The position numbers and the translations under genes are program-made. A DNA stretch of 64,000 bases from Rhodococcus qingshengii JCM 15477 (GTDB lineage: Bacteria; Actinomycetota; Actinomycetes; Mycobacteriales; Mycobacteriaceae): NCBI RefSeq assembly GCF_023221595.1, contig NZ_CP096567.1:310001-374000 (forward strand), given 5' to 3'. Positions within the stretch are counted from its first letter, which is position 1, and the number at the start of each line of letters is the position of its first letter. This document shows, piece by piece, positions 17,816 through 27,031 of the stretch. A model generated the notes under the pieces. It made no database searches and was not told where the DNA came from. It was given only the letters and a program-made list of their open reading frames with translations.

Positions 17816-18814
17816 TCAGGATCGGTCGAAGTGCACCGTGATCTTGCCGGGCGGCATGCCTTGGTCAAGACGATGGAGCACATCGGACACTTCGGAGAAC
17901 GCGTACGAGCTCCCGAGGGCGGGTCGGATGAGTCCCTGCTCGGCCATCTCCAGCAATGTCCGATTCATCGCTTCGTCTTCCTCGGCGGAGAAGCTGCCGG
18001 CGAAGACTCCGACCAGTGCGAGGTTGTGTAGCACGACGTCACCCATGGCGGCATCGATCCAGCTGCCGCTCGCGAAGCCGATCACGGCCACGGAGCCCCG
18101 GCTTCGGACGCCCTTGACAGCCTGCGCAGCGACGGCCCCGCCAACCGGGTCGAACAGGACGTCCACACCGATACCGCCCGTCAGCGCGAGGAGTTCGTCA
18201 CCGACATCCGACACACGGTGATCGATACAGTCGTCAGCGCCGGCATTGGCGCAGTACGCCAGCTTCTCCATGCTGCTGCCCACCGCAATCACCCGCGCAC
18301 CGAGAGCTTTGGAGAGGGCGATGGCGGCGAGCCCCGAGCTGCCACTGGCACCAAGCACAGCGATGGTTTGCCCGGCGCGCACCGTCAGCCGGCTGATGAG
18401 CGCGGCGTGAGCGGTGCGGAATCCGATCATGAAGCCTGCAGCCTCGGCGTCGGACAGCGTCGACGGCGCGAGCACCGCCTTGGACGCGCGGATGTAGGCA
18501 TGGTCTCCGAATCCACCATGTCCTTCGGTAAACGGGGTCAGACCCATGACCCGGTCACCGACCCTGAAGTTGGCGTTCGCGCCCGCCTCGACGACGATGC
18601 CGACAACCTCCTGGCCCGGTTGGACCGGCGGTGTCGGCGTCAGCGGATAGGTGCCCTGCACCATCAGAAGGTCCGGAAGGCCCACACCGCACGCGGCGAC
18701 ACGGACGAGCAACCGGTCCGGCGTCGGCGGTTCCCACGTGACGTCCTCCAAGCGTAGGACGGCACGTGGGTCGCCGAACGCGTGTGCGCGCCAACTGCGC
18801 CCCTCGGTCGCCAT
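17816..18814 (-). CDS. Medium-chain (MDR) NADPH:quinone oxidoreductase-like protein
   Basis: 332 residues. ATG 18814 chosen because it follows the SDR stop by one base (translational coupling). GroES-like N-domain (VRVAACGVGLPDLLMVQGTYP, PGQEVVGIVVEAG) and Rossmann part (IAVLGASGSSGLAAIALSKALG; GIGVDVLFDPVGG). No zinc-binding Cys/His set, so it is of the quinone oxidoreductase/enoyl reductase type. Paralogous in design to the gene at 19607-20617. Confidence 0.88.
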   Translation of the reverse strand: MATEGRSWRAHAFGDPRAVLRLEDVTWEPPTPDRLLVRVAACGVGLPDLLMVQGTYPLTPTPPVQPGQEVVGIVVEAGANANFRVGDRVMGLTPFTEGHGGFGDHAYIRASKAVLAPSTLSDAEAAGFMIGFRTAHAALISRLTVRAGQTIAVLGASGSSGLAAIALSKALGARVIAVGSSMEKLAYCANAGADDCIDHRVSDVGDELLALTGGIGVDVLFDPVGGAVAAQAVKGVRSRGSVAVIGFASGSWIDAAMGDVVLHNLALVGVFAGSFSAEEDEAMNRTLLEMAEQGLIRPALGSSYAFSEVSDVLHRLDQGMPPGKITVHFDRS

Positions 18815-18815
18815 C

Positions 18816-19559
18816 TCAGCGCCATCCGCCGTCGACGCGGAGCAGTGCCCCGGTGGAGTACGACGACGCCGACCCGCTGAAGAACAGCACAGCGCCGACG
18901 ATCTCGGAGGGTTCGGCGCAGCGGCCGAGGGCAACAACGGCCTCGAGTTCCTCGCGGGCGCCGTCGGCCCAGTTGTCCGAGATGTCGGTCAGGAACGGTC
19001 CGGGCTGGATCGTGTTGACGCGCACGGACGGTGCATACTCCTGGGCGAAACCCTCGGTGAGGACGTGCAACCCGGCTTTGGCCGCGGCGTAGGGGAGGGC
19101 TTTCTCCGATGGCCGGATGGCCTCGATGGAACCGATGTTGACGATGGACCCGCCGCCGGATTTCACCATCTTGTGGCCGATCAGCGCGGCCAGCCTGAAC
19201 GGTCCCCGTAGGTTGACGGCGATGGTCTTATCGAACAGGGCTTCGGTGACATCGACCAGGCTCGGGTAGTGCGGGGACAGGCCCGCGTTGTTGATCAAGA
19301 CATCGACACGGCCGAACTCGGCGTAGGCCGCTTCGACGAGCCTGTCGCACTGCTCCCAGTCACTGACATTGCAGGCAACGGGGAGGGCACGGACCCCGAA
19401 CCTCACGCGGACGTCCTCGGCGAGCGTCTCGCATGGCTCGATCTTGCGGCTCGCGATGACGACGTGGGCACCGCGCTGAGCGAAGGCCAGCACGATCTCT
19501 TTGCCCATGCCGCGGCTGCCGCCGGTCACGACGACAACTTTGTCTCTGAACTCTTCCAT
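18816..19559 (-). CDS. Short-chain dehydrogenase/reductase
   Basis: 247 residues; ATG 19559 has CCAGGAG upstream. The frame is open to 20477 but that part is antisense-like shadow. Motifs: VVVVTGGSRGMGKEIVLAF, LINNAGLSPHYP, NIGSIEAIRP, YAAAKAGLHVLTEGFAQE, VNTIQPGPFLTDIS. Coupled to the MDR gene behind it by a one-base gap. Confidence 0.9.
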   Translation of the reverse strand: MEEFRDKVVVVTGGSRGMGKEIVLAFAQRGAHVVIASRKIEPCETLAEDVRVRFGVRALPVACNVSDWEQCDRLVEAAYAEFGRVDVLINNAGLSPHYPSLVDVTEALFDKTIAVNLRGPFRLAALIGHKMVKSGGGSIVNIGSIEAIRPSEKALPYAAAKAGLHVLTEGFAQEYAPSVRVNTIQPGPFLTDISDNWADGAREELEAVVALGRCAEPSEIVGAVLFFSGSASSYSTGALLRVDGGWR

Positions 19560-19606
19560 GGTTACTCCTGGTGTGGTCAGTGGTGTGTGAAGGAGGGCCG
19601 GGGTGG

Positions 19607-20617
19607 TCACCCGACGGTCCCGTCGAGCATGACGACAGAGCGGCCGACTGTGACCCTGTCGGCCAGGTCTTGTAGGGCACGGGGTGCATCGGCAAGAGGG
19701 ATCCGTTCGCCGATCAGAGGCCGGATCGCCCCGCCGGTGGCGAGGGCCGAGAGCTCGGCGATGGCGCGGGCGACGACATCCGGCCGTTTTACCGTGTAGA
19801 GGCCGGAGTTGATCCCGATGATCGAATAGTTCTTGACGAGCGGGTGGTTGAGCGGCTGGGACAGGATCTCGCCGCCGGCAAACCCGATGATGAGGAGCCT
19901 GCCCTCGAAGGACACGCACTTGGTCGACTCGAACCAGGACGGACCACCCACAGGGTCGTAGATGACATCGGCGCCTCGGCCGCCGGTGGCGTCCTTGACG
20001 GCGTCGATGACAGAAACCTGTTCCCTGTCGATCACCAGGTGTGCACCGAGGTTTCGCACGGCCTCGGCCTTCCGAGTGCCACGCGTGACGCCGATGACGG
20101 TCGCGCCGGCTGCGAGGCCGAGTTGGACGGCGGCGCTGCCCACGCCACCGGCGGCAGCGTGGACCAGCAAAACCTCGCCGGCCTGGATACGCGCGCTGTG
20201 GGTGAGGGCTAGCCAGCCCGTGAGATACGCGTTGAAGAGGGCGGCAGACTCGGCGGCGTCCAGGCCGACTGGTGCGGGGAAGAGCAGGTCGAGGTCGACC
20301 AGCGCGATGTCGGCGAGTCCGCCGTGCAGTCCGGCGCCGATCGCGATGACCTTCGACCCGACCGAGAGATCGCGGCCGACCAGGTCTACGCCGGGACCGA
20401 TCGAGACGATCTCTCCGTAGAAGTCTGCGCCGGGGGAGAACGGGAGGGTCGGCTTGTGCTGGTAGCCGGCGCGGCACATCAGGACGTCGGGGAAACCCAG
20501 GGTGCAGGCCGCGACCCGTACTGCGACCTGTCCCGCACCGGGCTGGGGGTCCGGGACTTGGACAAGACGCATGACCTCTGTCGGGGCACCGAAGGCCTCG
20601 ACGTGCCAGGCTCTCAT
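19607..20617 (-). CDS. NADPH:quinone oxidoreductase-like MDR protein
   Basis: 336 residues; ATG 20617 overlaps the nitroreductase stop (ATGA). GroES-like part VRVAACTLGFPDVLMCRAGYQ and PGADFYGEIVSIGPG; cofactor-binding part LLVHAAAGGVGSAAVQLGLA (the AxxGxxG type of quinone oxidoreductases), then GADVIYDPVGG. No zinc ligands. Likely reduces an enone or enoyl intermediate with NADPH. Confidence 0.9.
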   Translation of the reverse strand: MRAWHVEAFGAPTEVMRLVQVPDPQPGAGQVAVRVAACTLGFPDVLMCRAGYQHKPTLPFSPGADFYGEIVSIGPGVDLVGRDLSVGSKVIAIGAGLHGGLADIALVDLDLLFPAPVGLDAAESAALFNAYLTGWLALTHSARIQAGEVLLVHAAAGGVGSAAVQLGLAAGATVIGVTRGTRKAEAVRNLGAHLVIDREQVSVIDAVKDATGGRGADVIYDPVGGPSWFESTKCVSFEGRLLIIGFAGGEILSQPLNHPLVKNYSIIGINSGLYTVKRPDVVARAIAELSALATGGAIRPLIGERIPLADAPRALQDLADRVTVGRSVVMLDGTVG

Positions 20618-21291
20618 AGCGACGCGCCCGTGGTATTTACGTGGTGGACTGCTTCGTGCACGTCGGCCCGTGTTGTGCGGAACGCGTTGACCGGGTGGGT
20701 CGTGTCGGCGTGGCCGAACGAGACGGTGCAGACGATGTGCTGGTCCTCGGGGATCCCCAGCTCGGAGCGAACGACGTCGGTGTGGAACGCGATGGCACCC
20801 TGGGCGACCGCGCCCAAGCCAAGCTCCTGCGTAGCCAGGAGCAACGTCGAAACGTAGGCTCCGCAGTCGACGGCGCCGTATACGCCCAGCTCGGCTGCGG
20901 ACGTGATGACGGCAGTGTGGGGGGCCCCGAAGAAGTCGAAGTTGCGTGCCATCTGCGCGTCTCGGCCTTCGCGGTCGGAACGCTCGATGCCCAATGCCGA
21001 GTACAGGCCGTAGCCCGCTTCCCGGCGTCGGTCGGCCCGGACCCCCGTGTAGCCGACTGGCAGCTGCAGGCACGAGACGGGCTCTTGGGAGGTGGCATAG
21101 ACGGAGAGGGCTTCGGCAAGCTGCGTCGTCGCATCACCACTCGTGACATACACCTGCCACGGCTGAGTATTGCACCACGAGGGCGTCCGCTGCGCGAGCG
21201 TGAAGCGCTCGTTGAGCGTTTCTTCGTCGACCTGTGCAGGCAGGAAGGCGCGACAGCTGTAGCGCGAGGACAGGAGGGTCGACAGGCTCAT
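20614..21291 (-). CDS. Nitroreductase-family flavoprotein
   Basis: 225 residues. FMN-binding starts with SSRYSCRAFLPAQVDEETL, then RTPSWCNTQPWQVYVTSG, the hallmark N-terminal region of the nitroreductase fold; the C-terminal half contains LGLGAVAQGAIAFH and IVCTVSFGHADTTHP. First gene of a five-gene minus-strand run and overlapping the next. In a catabolic setting these FMN enzymes may reduce enones or quinones rather than nitro groups. Confidence 0.9.
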   Translation of the reverse strand: MSLSTLLSSRYSCRAFLPAQVDEETLNERFTLAQRTPSWCNTQPWQVYVTSGDATTQLAEALSVYATSQEPVSCLQLPVGYTGVRADRRREAGYGLYSALGIERSDREGRDAQMARNFDFFGAPHTAVITSAAELGVYGAVDCGAYVSTLLLATQELGLGAVAQGAIAFHTDVVRSELGIPEDQHIVCTVSFGHADTTHPVNAFRTTRADVHEAVHHVNTTGASL

Positions 21292-21378
21292 GCGGTGACA
21301 CTAAATCTCTAGCGGTCGTTCGCTACAGGCAGTGTTCCGCTAGATGGGCCACCCCGCGGCGTGATTCGTGCGGGGGTG

Positions 21379-22071
21379 TCAGCTCGATTTCTGTCGGTAG
21401 CGCTCGTCGAGCAGTCGTTGCGTCTCGTCAGAGATCTCGGCGCCGAGCAATGCCGCGGACAGGTCGACGAGTTGGCTCGAGAACAAAGCGTGGTCGCCCT
21501 CGGGCGAGTTGTTGGCGCGCCGTCCAATCTCGATGTACGCAAAGCGGATGGCCGCGAATCGGCGGTGCAGTGGGCTCCCCGCTGTGCCGGGTGGCATGAG
21601 CTGCTCGACCAGGCGACTCCAACGGTCCTGGCTGCCGCTGCGGTCGTAGATGATGGCGCCCGCCGGTCCGTTGGGATCGATCACCTTGTTGTCCCGGTTG
21701 ACCAGCTGGGCGGCGATCTGCAGGAACTCCGGGCCACCGTCAGGATCATTGAGCTTGGCGACGAGCGGCTGGACGAGTGCGGAGCACGCGTCACGGAGCG
21801 AAGTCTTTTCGCGTGACGCAAGCAGGTCGAGAATCGCATCCCTGCGCAGGGAGACGGACTGGATGTGCTTCTCGACCAAGGCGCGGAGCAGTCCGTCGCG
21901 GTCGCCGAAGTGATACTGCAACGAGGTGGTGTTGCGCTGGCCGGCCGCGCGCATGATCTCTCGCAGGGAGACTCCTTCGATGCCTTGGTCGGCAAACAGC
22001 CGCTCGGCGGCTGTGATTATCGCTGAGTGTGCGTCGCGAGTCGGTTCGCGATTCGTCGTGCTTGCGGTCAT
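21379..22071 (-). CDS. TetR-family transcriptional regulator
   Basis: 230 residues from ATG 22071; a TTG two codons upstream is also possible. HTH of the TetR type: AERLFADQGIEGVSLREIM then NTTSLQYHFGDRDGLLRALVEKH. The C-terminal half is an effector domain without recognisable detail. It sits between the oxidoreductase block (same strand, 87 bases downstream) and the divergent kinase gene, so it probably controls one or both, likely with an acyl-CoA ligand as for many FadR/KstR-type TetR proteins. Confidence 0.9.
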   Translation of the reverse strand: MTASTTNREPTRDAHSAIITAAERLFADQGIEGVSLREIMRAAGQRNTTSLQYHFGDRDGLLRALVEKHIQSVSLRRDAILDLLASREKTSLRDACSALVQPLVAKLNDPDGGPEFLQIAAQLVNRDNKVIDPNGPAGAIIYDRSGSQDRWSRLVEQLMPPGTAGSPLHRRFAAIRFAYIEIGRRANNSPEGDHALFSSQLVDLSAALLGAEISDETQRLLDERYRQKSS

Positions 22072-22189
22072 GGACAAAGCGTACCTGTGTGTACTGCTAC
22101 TGCGACAGTTTGTGTTTCATTTGATCATATCTATGATTCACTTGAATTAATTTGTTTGCAGGGAGCCGCCTGACGAATGCGAGGACTAA
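22072..22189. promoter_or_regulatory. Divergent promoter region of tetR and the kinase gene
   Basis: 118 bases, noticeably AT-rich against the surroundings (22110-22155 is mostly A/T). The stretch at 22122-22140 contains TGATCAT and ATGATTCA, imperfect opposite-facing half sites that could be a TetR operator. GAGG before the ATG at 22190 serves the kinase gene. Confidence 0.45.
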
Positions 22190-23236
22190 ATGATGACGAT
22201 CTCCGGTGATGCCTACATCGACGCGACAGCGGTGGCTGCATGGATGGACGGTGCAGGCCTGGGCGGAGGTTCGCTCGAGCAAGTCGAGCCACTTGCAGGG
22301 GGCACACAGAACATCATGGTGTCGTTCGTTCGGGCAGGACGACGCTACATCCTGCGTCGTGGTCCCCAGCACCTGCGAGCAGGCAGCAACAGGATCATGG
22401 GCCGCGAGATCACCCTGCTTGGCGGTCTGGCACAGACCGCTGTTCCGCACGCTCGACTGATCGCCAGCTGCGAGGACGAGTCGGTTCTCGGTGGTGCGGT
22501 CTTCTACCTGATGGAGCCGATCGACGGGTACAACGCCCTCGTGAGCTTGCCCCAAGGTCAAGCCGCTTCGCCCGAGATGCGTCACCGGATGGGTCTGAGC
22601 ATGGTCGAGGCGCTTGCGACGCTCGGTGAGGTCGACTACAAGGCCGTGGGGCTCTCGGGGTACGCGCGGCCCGACGGCTTCCTCGAACGTCAGGTGCCAC
22701 GTTGGCTCAGCGAGCTCGATTCCTACTCCCAACTCGAGGGCTACCCCGGTCCCGACATCGGCGATGTCACCCGCGTGGCCGAATGGCTGGAACGGCACCG
22801 TCCGCGAGCCTGGACACCCGGCATCATGCACGGCGACTTCCACGTATCGAACGTGATGTTCCGTCACGACGAGCCGGAGATCGCGGCCATCGTCGATTGG
22901 GAGATGACGACAATCGGGGACCCACTGCTCGACCTCGGATGGATGCTGTCGCTATGGGCAGGTCCGGACGACGTCGAGGACCTCCTTGGTTCGGCCTACG
23001 CCACCGGCGGCGGGTTGCCGACAGAGCAGGAGATCGTGCAGCGCTATGCCGACCGGTCTTCGCGAGACGTCTCCGCTATCGACTGGTACGTCGCGCTGGC
23101 GTGCTTCAAGCTCGGCATCGTCCTGGAGGGGACCTATGCGCGTTCTCTTGCCGGGCAGGCGTCTGTCGAGACAGGGCTGCGCCTACACGCGATAACGCTG
23201 CGGCTCTTCGACAGGGCGATTCAGCGGATCTCGTAG
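22190..23236 (+). CDS. APH-like phosphotransferase (ACAD10/11-type kinase domain)
   Basis: 348 residues. Kinase-fold motifs: LRRGPQHLRAGSNRIMGREI (ATP region), the catalytic loop IMHGDFHVSNVMF (His214, Asp216, Asn221 pattern) and the Mg-binding IVDWEMTTIGDPLLDLGW. Proteins of this type are fused or linked to acyl-CoA dehydrogenases; in ACAD10/11 the kinase phosphorylates a 4-hydroxyacyl-CoA, allowing elimination to an enoyl-CoA. This gene lies among beta-oxidation genes, so a similar hydroxyacyl-CoA detour is a fair inference. Not an antibiotic-resistance gene by context. Confidence 0.85.
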   Translation: MMTISGDAYIDATAVAAWMDGAGLGGGSLEQVEPLAGGTQNIMVSFVRAGRRYILRRGPQHLRAGSNRIMGREITLLGGLAQTAVPHARLIASCEDESVLGGAVFYLMEPIDGYNALVSLPQGQAASPEMRHRMGLSMVEALATLGEVDYKAVGLSGYARPDGFLERQVPRWLSELDSYSQLEGYPGPDIGDVTRVAEWLERHRPRAWTPGIMHGDFHVSNVMFRHDEPEIAAIVDWEMTTIGDPLLDLGWMLSLWAGPDDVEDLLGSAYATGGGLPTEQEIVQRYADRSSRDVSAIDWYVALACFKLGIVLEGTYARSLAGQASVETGLRLHAITLRLFDRAIQRIS

Positions 23237-23468
23237 CGACGATTCGGAGAATCGAAATACTCGGTGCGTAGTCGGCTACTACAGTCATGTTCTGAGCCTC
23301 GGAACACCCTCTTGGCCGTTAGACCGTAGCGCACATAGAGTCCCTGAACGATCGTCAAGTAGCAAAGGGATCTCTCATGTCGTCAGCCGTCATCGTCAGA
23401 ACAGAGTCACGACCGCGTCCGGCTGTGACGAGCGGCGCGGTGCATTGTTCGGGCGCGCAGGGGCCGTC

Positions 23469-24372
23469 ATGAGCGATGTCAAACTCGAGACATCCGGGCA
23501 CATTGCGACGATCACTCTTGATCGTCCGGAGGCACTTAACACCTTCACCGACACTATGGTGGCCGAGCTCATCGCGGCCTTCGATCGGTGTGACGCCGAC
23601 GACGGTGTCCGTGCCGTGGTCCTGACAGGGGCCGGTCGTGTGTTCTGCGCGGGAATGGATCTGTCGGAATCGGATGCGACATTCGAAGGGTGGCGCACGA
23701 GCGATCTCGCGCCCGCCGGAACCAAGTTCACCGTGGACGGTGAGGAGTTGCCGTTTCGGCGAGACGGTGGCGGGCGGGACGGACTGCGGATGCACGCCCT
23801 CGACAAGCCGATCATTGCGGCTATCAATGGCCACGCGGTGGGCGTCGGGATCACGATGACACACGCGGCTGACATCCGGGTCTGCGCGGACCACGCCAGG
23901 ATCGGGTTTGTCTTCAACAGGCGAGGCCTGGTCCCGGAGTCGTGCTCGTCGTGGTTTCTTCCGCGGCTTGTCCCGATGAGTCGGCACTTGAGGGGGGTGG
24001 GTTCTGACCGGACGGGTCTTCGACGCCGATGAGGCGCTGCGGCGCGGGCTCGTGCGGAGCCTGCACCCGGCGGACGAGGTAGTCGACGTGGCGTACGCCT
24101 TGGCTCGCGAGGTCAGCGACAACACGGCGCCGGTCTCGGCGGCCCTTGCGCGGCAGATGATGTGGCGGATGCTCGGTGCCGCTCACCCGATGGAGGCCCA
24201 CGAAATCGAGACCCATGCCCTTAACGTGCGGGATGTCAGCCGCGACGCGGTGGAAGGCATCTCTGCCTTCATCGACAAACGCAGCCCCGCCTTCGCAGAC
24301 TCCGTGTCTGCCGACCTGCCCGATCTCCTCAGACACATGCCGGCGCCCGATTTCGGTGCCCTACCGAATTGA
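23469..24372 (+). pseudogene. Enoyl-CoA hydratase gene with a frameshift at a G6 run
   Basis: Frame 1 from ATG 23469 gives a good crotonase N-terminus (IATITLDRPEALNTFTDT, GRVFCAGMDLSES, AINGHAVGVGITMTHAADI). At the six-G run 23992-23997 the frame breaks and the homologous C-terminal part (WVLTGRVFDADEALRRGLV to the stop at 24370) continues in another frame. With five Gs the protein is continuous and about 300 residues. Either a true recent pseudogene, a phase-variable tract or a homopolymer sequencing error. Confidence 0.85.
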
Positions 24373-24409
24373 GAGCCATGACCCAGCAGGTCAACCGGCG
24401 CTGACGTGG

Positions 24410-24447
24410 AGCGCCCCAAACATCATCTAGCGCCCCAAACATCATCT
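24410..24447. repeat. 19-bp perfect tandem repeat in the racemase leader
   Basis: AGCGCCCCAAACATCATCT occurs at 24410-24428 and again at 24429-24447, ending 14 bases before the racemase ATG. Likely a slippage duplication; it could change leader length or operator spacing. Confidence 0.9.
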
Positions 24448-24461
24448 ATGGAAGGCAGAAT

Positions 24462-25604
24462 ATGAACGGACCACTCAGAGGGCTCCGGGTTGTCGAGCTG
24501 GCCGGGATCGGCCCGGGACCCCATGCAGCCATGATGCTGTCCGACCTCGGCGCTGACGTCGTACGGGTGGTTAGGCCCTCGAGGCCTGAGGGGGAGTACA
24601 CCACTACGTCGCACGTTCTGCGCGGACGCACCACAGTGCTCGCGGACCTCAAGATCAGCGAGGACGTGGAGCGAGTGCGTAATTTGGTCGCCTTGGCCGA
24701 TGTTCTCATCGAGGGGTTCCGGCCAGGGGTCGCTGAACGTCTCGGTCTCGGACCGGACGAGTTCACGACGAGCAACCCGCGGCTCGTGTACGCCCGGATG
24801 ACCGGATGGGGACAGTCCGGCCCGCTGGCGAACACTGCGGGGCACGACATAAACTACATTTCGCTGACCGGGGCCCTCGACGCGATCGGGCCCGCCGAGA
24901 CGCCACTCCCCCCGCTGAACTTAGTGGGCGACTACGGTGGCGGCTCGATGTTCCTCGTTACGGGAATCCTCGCGGCGCTCCACGAGCGTCACTCGTCGGG
25001 AATCGGCCAAGTCGTTGACGCAGCCATGATCGATGGTATCAGTGCACTGGTCCAGCCGATCCACGAGCTCCGAGCGATCGGCCAGTGGAAGGACAGTCGT
25101 GCTCAGAACGTCCTCGACGGCGCTGCTCCGTTCTACCGGACGTACGAGTGCAGTGACGGTCGCTTCATGGCAGTCGGCGCGGTAGAACCGCAATTCTGGG
25201 CTCTCGTCATGGCGGGACTCGGGTTGGATGCATCGTCAATCCCTGATCGGGACGACCGCTCGATGTGGCCGGAGCTCTGCACAACGCTCGCTGCCGTATT
25301 CCGGAAGCACGATCGTGATCACTGGGTAGATGTATTCGACGGCACGGATGCGTGTGTGACGCCGGTACTGACCTTCGGTGAGGCGTCGGCTCACCCACAC
25401 ATCACCGCTCGTGGGGTTCTCGTTGGCACGGGTACCGACGTCGTGGCGGCGTCGGCACCCCGCTTCTCCCGCACTGCCGGCCGTATCGCCGAGGGCACGC
25501 CCTCCTCAGTGGTTGCTCTCGACGCGGCGATCGATACCTGGGCGCGCTGGGGTTCAGCGTCGGGTCCGCAGTGCACGACAGTGCCTGTGACCAGTGATTC
25601 GTGA
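24462..25604 (+). CDS. mcr: Alpha-methylacyl-CoA racemase
   Basis: 380 residues, very close in pattern to mycobacterial Mcr/AMACR. N-terminus LRVVELAGIGPGPHAAMML, then VLIEGFRPGVAERLGLGP and ARMTGWGQSGP. The acid-base residues are present: His128 in AGHDINYIS, Asp157 in VGDYGGGSMF and Glu242 in AVEPQFW. The enzyme interconverts 2R and 2S methyl-branched acyl-CoA esters (sterol side chains, pristanoyl, 2-arylpropionyl) so that the S form enters beta-oxidation. Its presence says the pathway substrate has an alpha-methyl group at some stage. Confidence 0.93.
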   Translation: MNGPLRGLRVVELAGIGPGPHAAMMLSDLGADVVRVVRPSRPEGEYTTTSHVLRGRTTVLADLKISEDVERVRNLVALADVLIEGFRPGVAERLGLGPDEFTTSNPRLVYARMTGWGQSGPLANTAGHDINYISLTGALDAIGPAETPLPPLNLVGDYGGGSMFLVTGILAALHERHSSGIGQVVDAAMIDGISALVQPIHELRAIGQWKDSRAQNVLDGAAPFYRTYECSDGRFMAVGAVEPQFWALVMAGLGLDASSIPDRDDRSMWPELCTTLAAVFRKHDRDHWVDVFDGTDACVTPVLTFGEASAHPHITARGVLVGTGTDVVAASAPRFSRTAGRIAEGTPSSVVALDAAIDTWARWGSASGPQCTTVPVTSDS

Positions 25605-25766
25605 TCCGGTTCGCACTACCTGGCATCACCCGCATCGGCGACACTGACGTTCCCCGTCACGCTTCACAGCTCGACGCCCCCGCCGACGCAGTTGCCGCGC
25701 GATGTCAATACCACGCGTTGTAGGTCGGGTGCGGCGAACTCAATGAGGTTGTGCGACTCTGGTTCG

Positions 25767-26957
25767 ATGTCGACGAATAGTGTGCTTATAGTGGGCGGCG
25801 GCCCACTGGGACTGCTGCAAGCGCTCGGACTGGCTCAGATCGGTGTTGAGGTGACTGTCCTCGCGCCCGGACCTGAACGACAGCCCGTCACCCGCACACT
25901 GGTTTTCAACTGGTCGATGATGGCCGGGCTCGACCATCTCGGGATCCTCGACGAGATGATGGCAGTCGGAGTGGTCCAGCACGCGGTGTCGCTGAACGTC
26001 CTGCGCACCGGCGAGAGAATCGTCTTCGATCTGTCTGCATTGTCCGCCGACGTTGAGCATGCTTTCACACTCAATATGGAGCAGGGCCAGTTCGTCGATA
26101 TCTTGCTGACGCACCTCGCGGCATCGTCGGCCGTGACGATCGAGTGGGACACGCGCATCGTGAGCCTAGACCAGGGCAAGGACGGCTGCACCGTTGTAGC
26201 CGCAGGAGTCGACGGCGAAATCACTCGGCGCGTGGGGTGGGTTGTCGGAGCCGACGGAACGCGCAGCGTTGTGCGTCGCCAGCTGGGCCTCGGCTTCCCT
26301 GGCCTGACCTGGCCCGAACGCTTCGTCGCGGTCAACCTGCGCTTTGACTTTTCGACGATGGGTATCAAAGAGGCAGCGACCCACATCGATCCCGACCGAG
26401 GCGCCTTGATCGCCCAGATAGACCGAACAGGCCTCTGGAGCTACCTCTACGCCGAGAACGAACGGCTACCGGAGGAGTCGATCGAAGCACGCATGCAGGC
26501 GGTGTTCGCAGACGTTCTGCCCGACGGCGCCGATCCCCGCGTCGAGTCATGGGTGGCCCACCGGATGCATCAGCGGGTCGCCGACACGTTCCGAGTAGGA
26601 CGAGTCCTCCTGGTCGGCGGCGCGGCGCACGTCACTGCACCCACGAGCGGGTTCGGACTTGTGGGTTCCTTCTTCGACGTCCTGGCCGCAACCGAGGTGC
26701 TCGGCGCAATGGCCAGCGGCGAAGCCGACGAGGTCGTTCTCGACCGCTACGCCGACGATCGGCGGCGGGTTTTCACCGAAATCACCTCGCCGATCTCCTC
26801 AGATACCAAGATGTTGATTTTCAACGGCTCGGAGACGGGGCGACTCGAGCGCGAGCTCACCCGCTACCGTGCGGCAGCTGCCAGTCGCGCGTCGGTGCAA
26901 GAATTCCTGCTGCTCGCCGGAGAGCTCGCAAGTCCCTCGTTGCTCGCATCGCCCTAG
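25767..26957 (+). CDS. FAD-dependent aromatic-ring monooxygenase, paralogue of 4117-5319
   Basis: 396 residues from ATG 25767 (a start at 25746 is possible; no strong ribosome site for either). Same architecture as the earlier hydroxylase: LIVGGGPLGLLQALGLAQIG, VVGADGTRSVVRRQLGLGFP and RVLLVGGAAHVTAPTSGFG. In the last motif the usual GDSAH aspartate is GGAAH here, so the FAD ribityl contact differs. Shares LTWPERFVAV, HRMHQRVADTFRVGR and ITSPISSDTKMLIF with its paralogue. Possibly a divergent hydroxylase with altered flavin binding or substrate. Confidence 0.85.
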   Translation: MSTNSVLIVGGGPLGLLQALGLAQIGVEVTVLAPGPERQPVTRTLVFNWSMMAGLDHLGILDEMMAVGVVQHAVSLNVLRTGERIVFDLSALSADVEHAFTLNMEQGQFVDILLTHLAASSAVTIEWDTRIVSLDQGKDGCTVVAAGVDGEITRRVGWVVGADGTRSVVRRQLGLGFPGLTWPERFVAVNLRFDFSTMGIKEAATHIDPDRGALIAQIDRTGLWSYLYAENERLPEESIEARMQAVFADVLPDGADPRVESWVAHRMHQRVADTFRVGRVLLVGGAAHVTAPTSGFGLVGSFFDVLAATEVLGAMASGEADEVVLDRYADDRRRVFTEITSPISSDTKMLIFNGSETGRLERELTRYRAAAASRASVQEFLLLAGELASPSLLASP

Positions 26958-27031
26958 AACCACGGCCCACCAGGTTCCGGCCCACGGAACGAGCTGCGGA
27001 ACGGGCCGCTCCGGCGTGGGAAAGTCGAGCC

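Noticed and set aside
19560..20477. Upstream part of the long minus-strand SDR frame
   Set aside because: Arg/Pro-rich antisense-type composition lying over the quinone oxidoreductase gene in another frame; the true SDR starts at 19559.
22190..23236. Aminoglycoside phosphotransferase (resistance gene)
   Set aside because: Kinase motifs are shared, but length and context match the ACAD10/11-type family.
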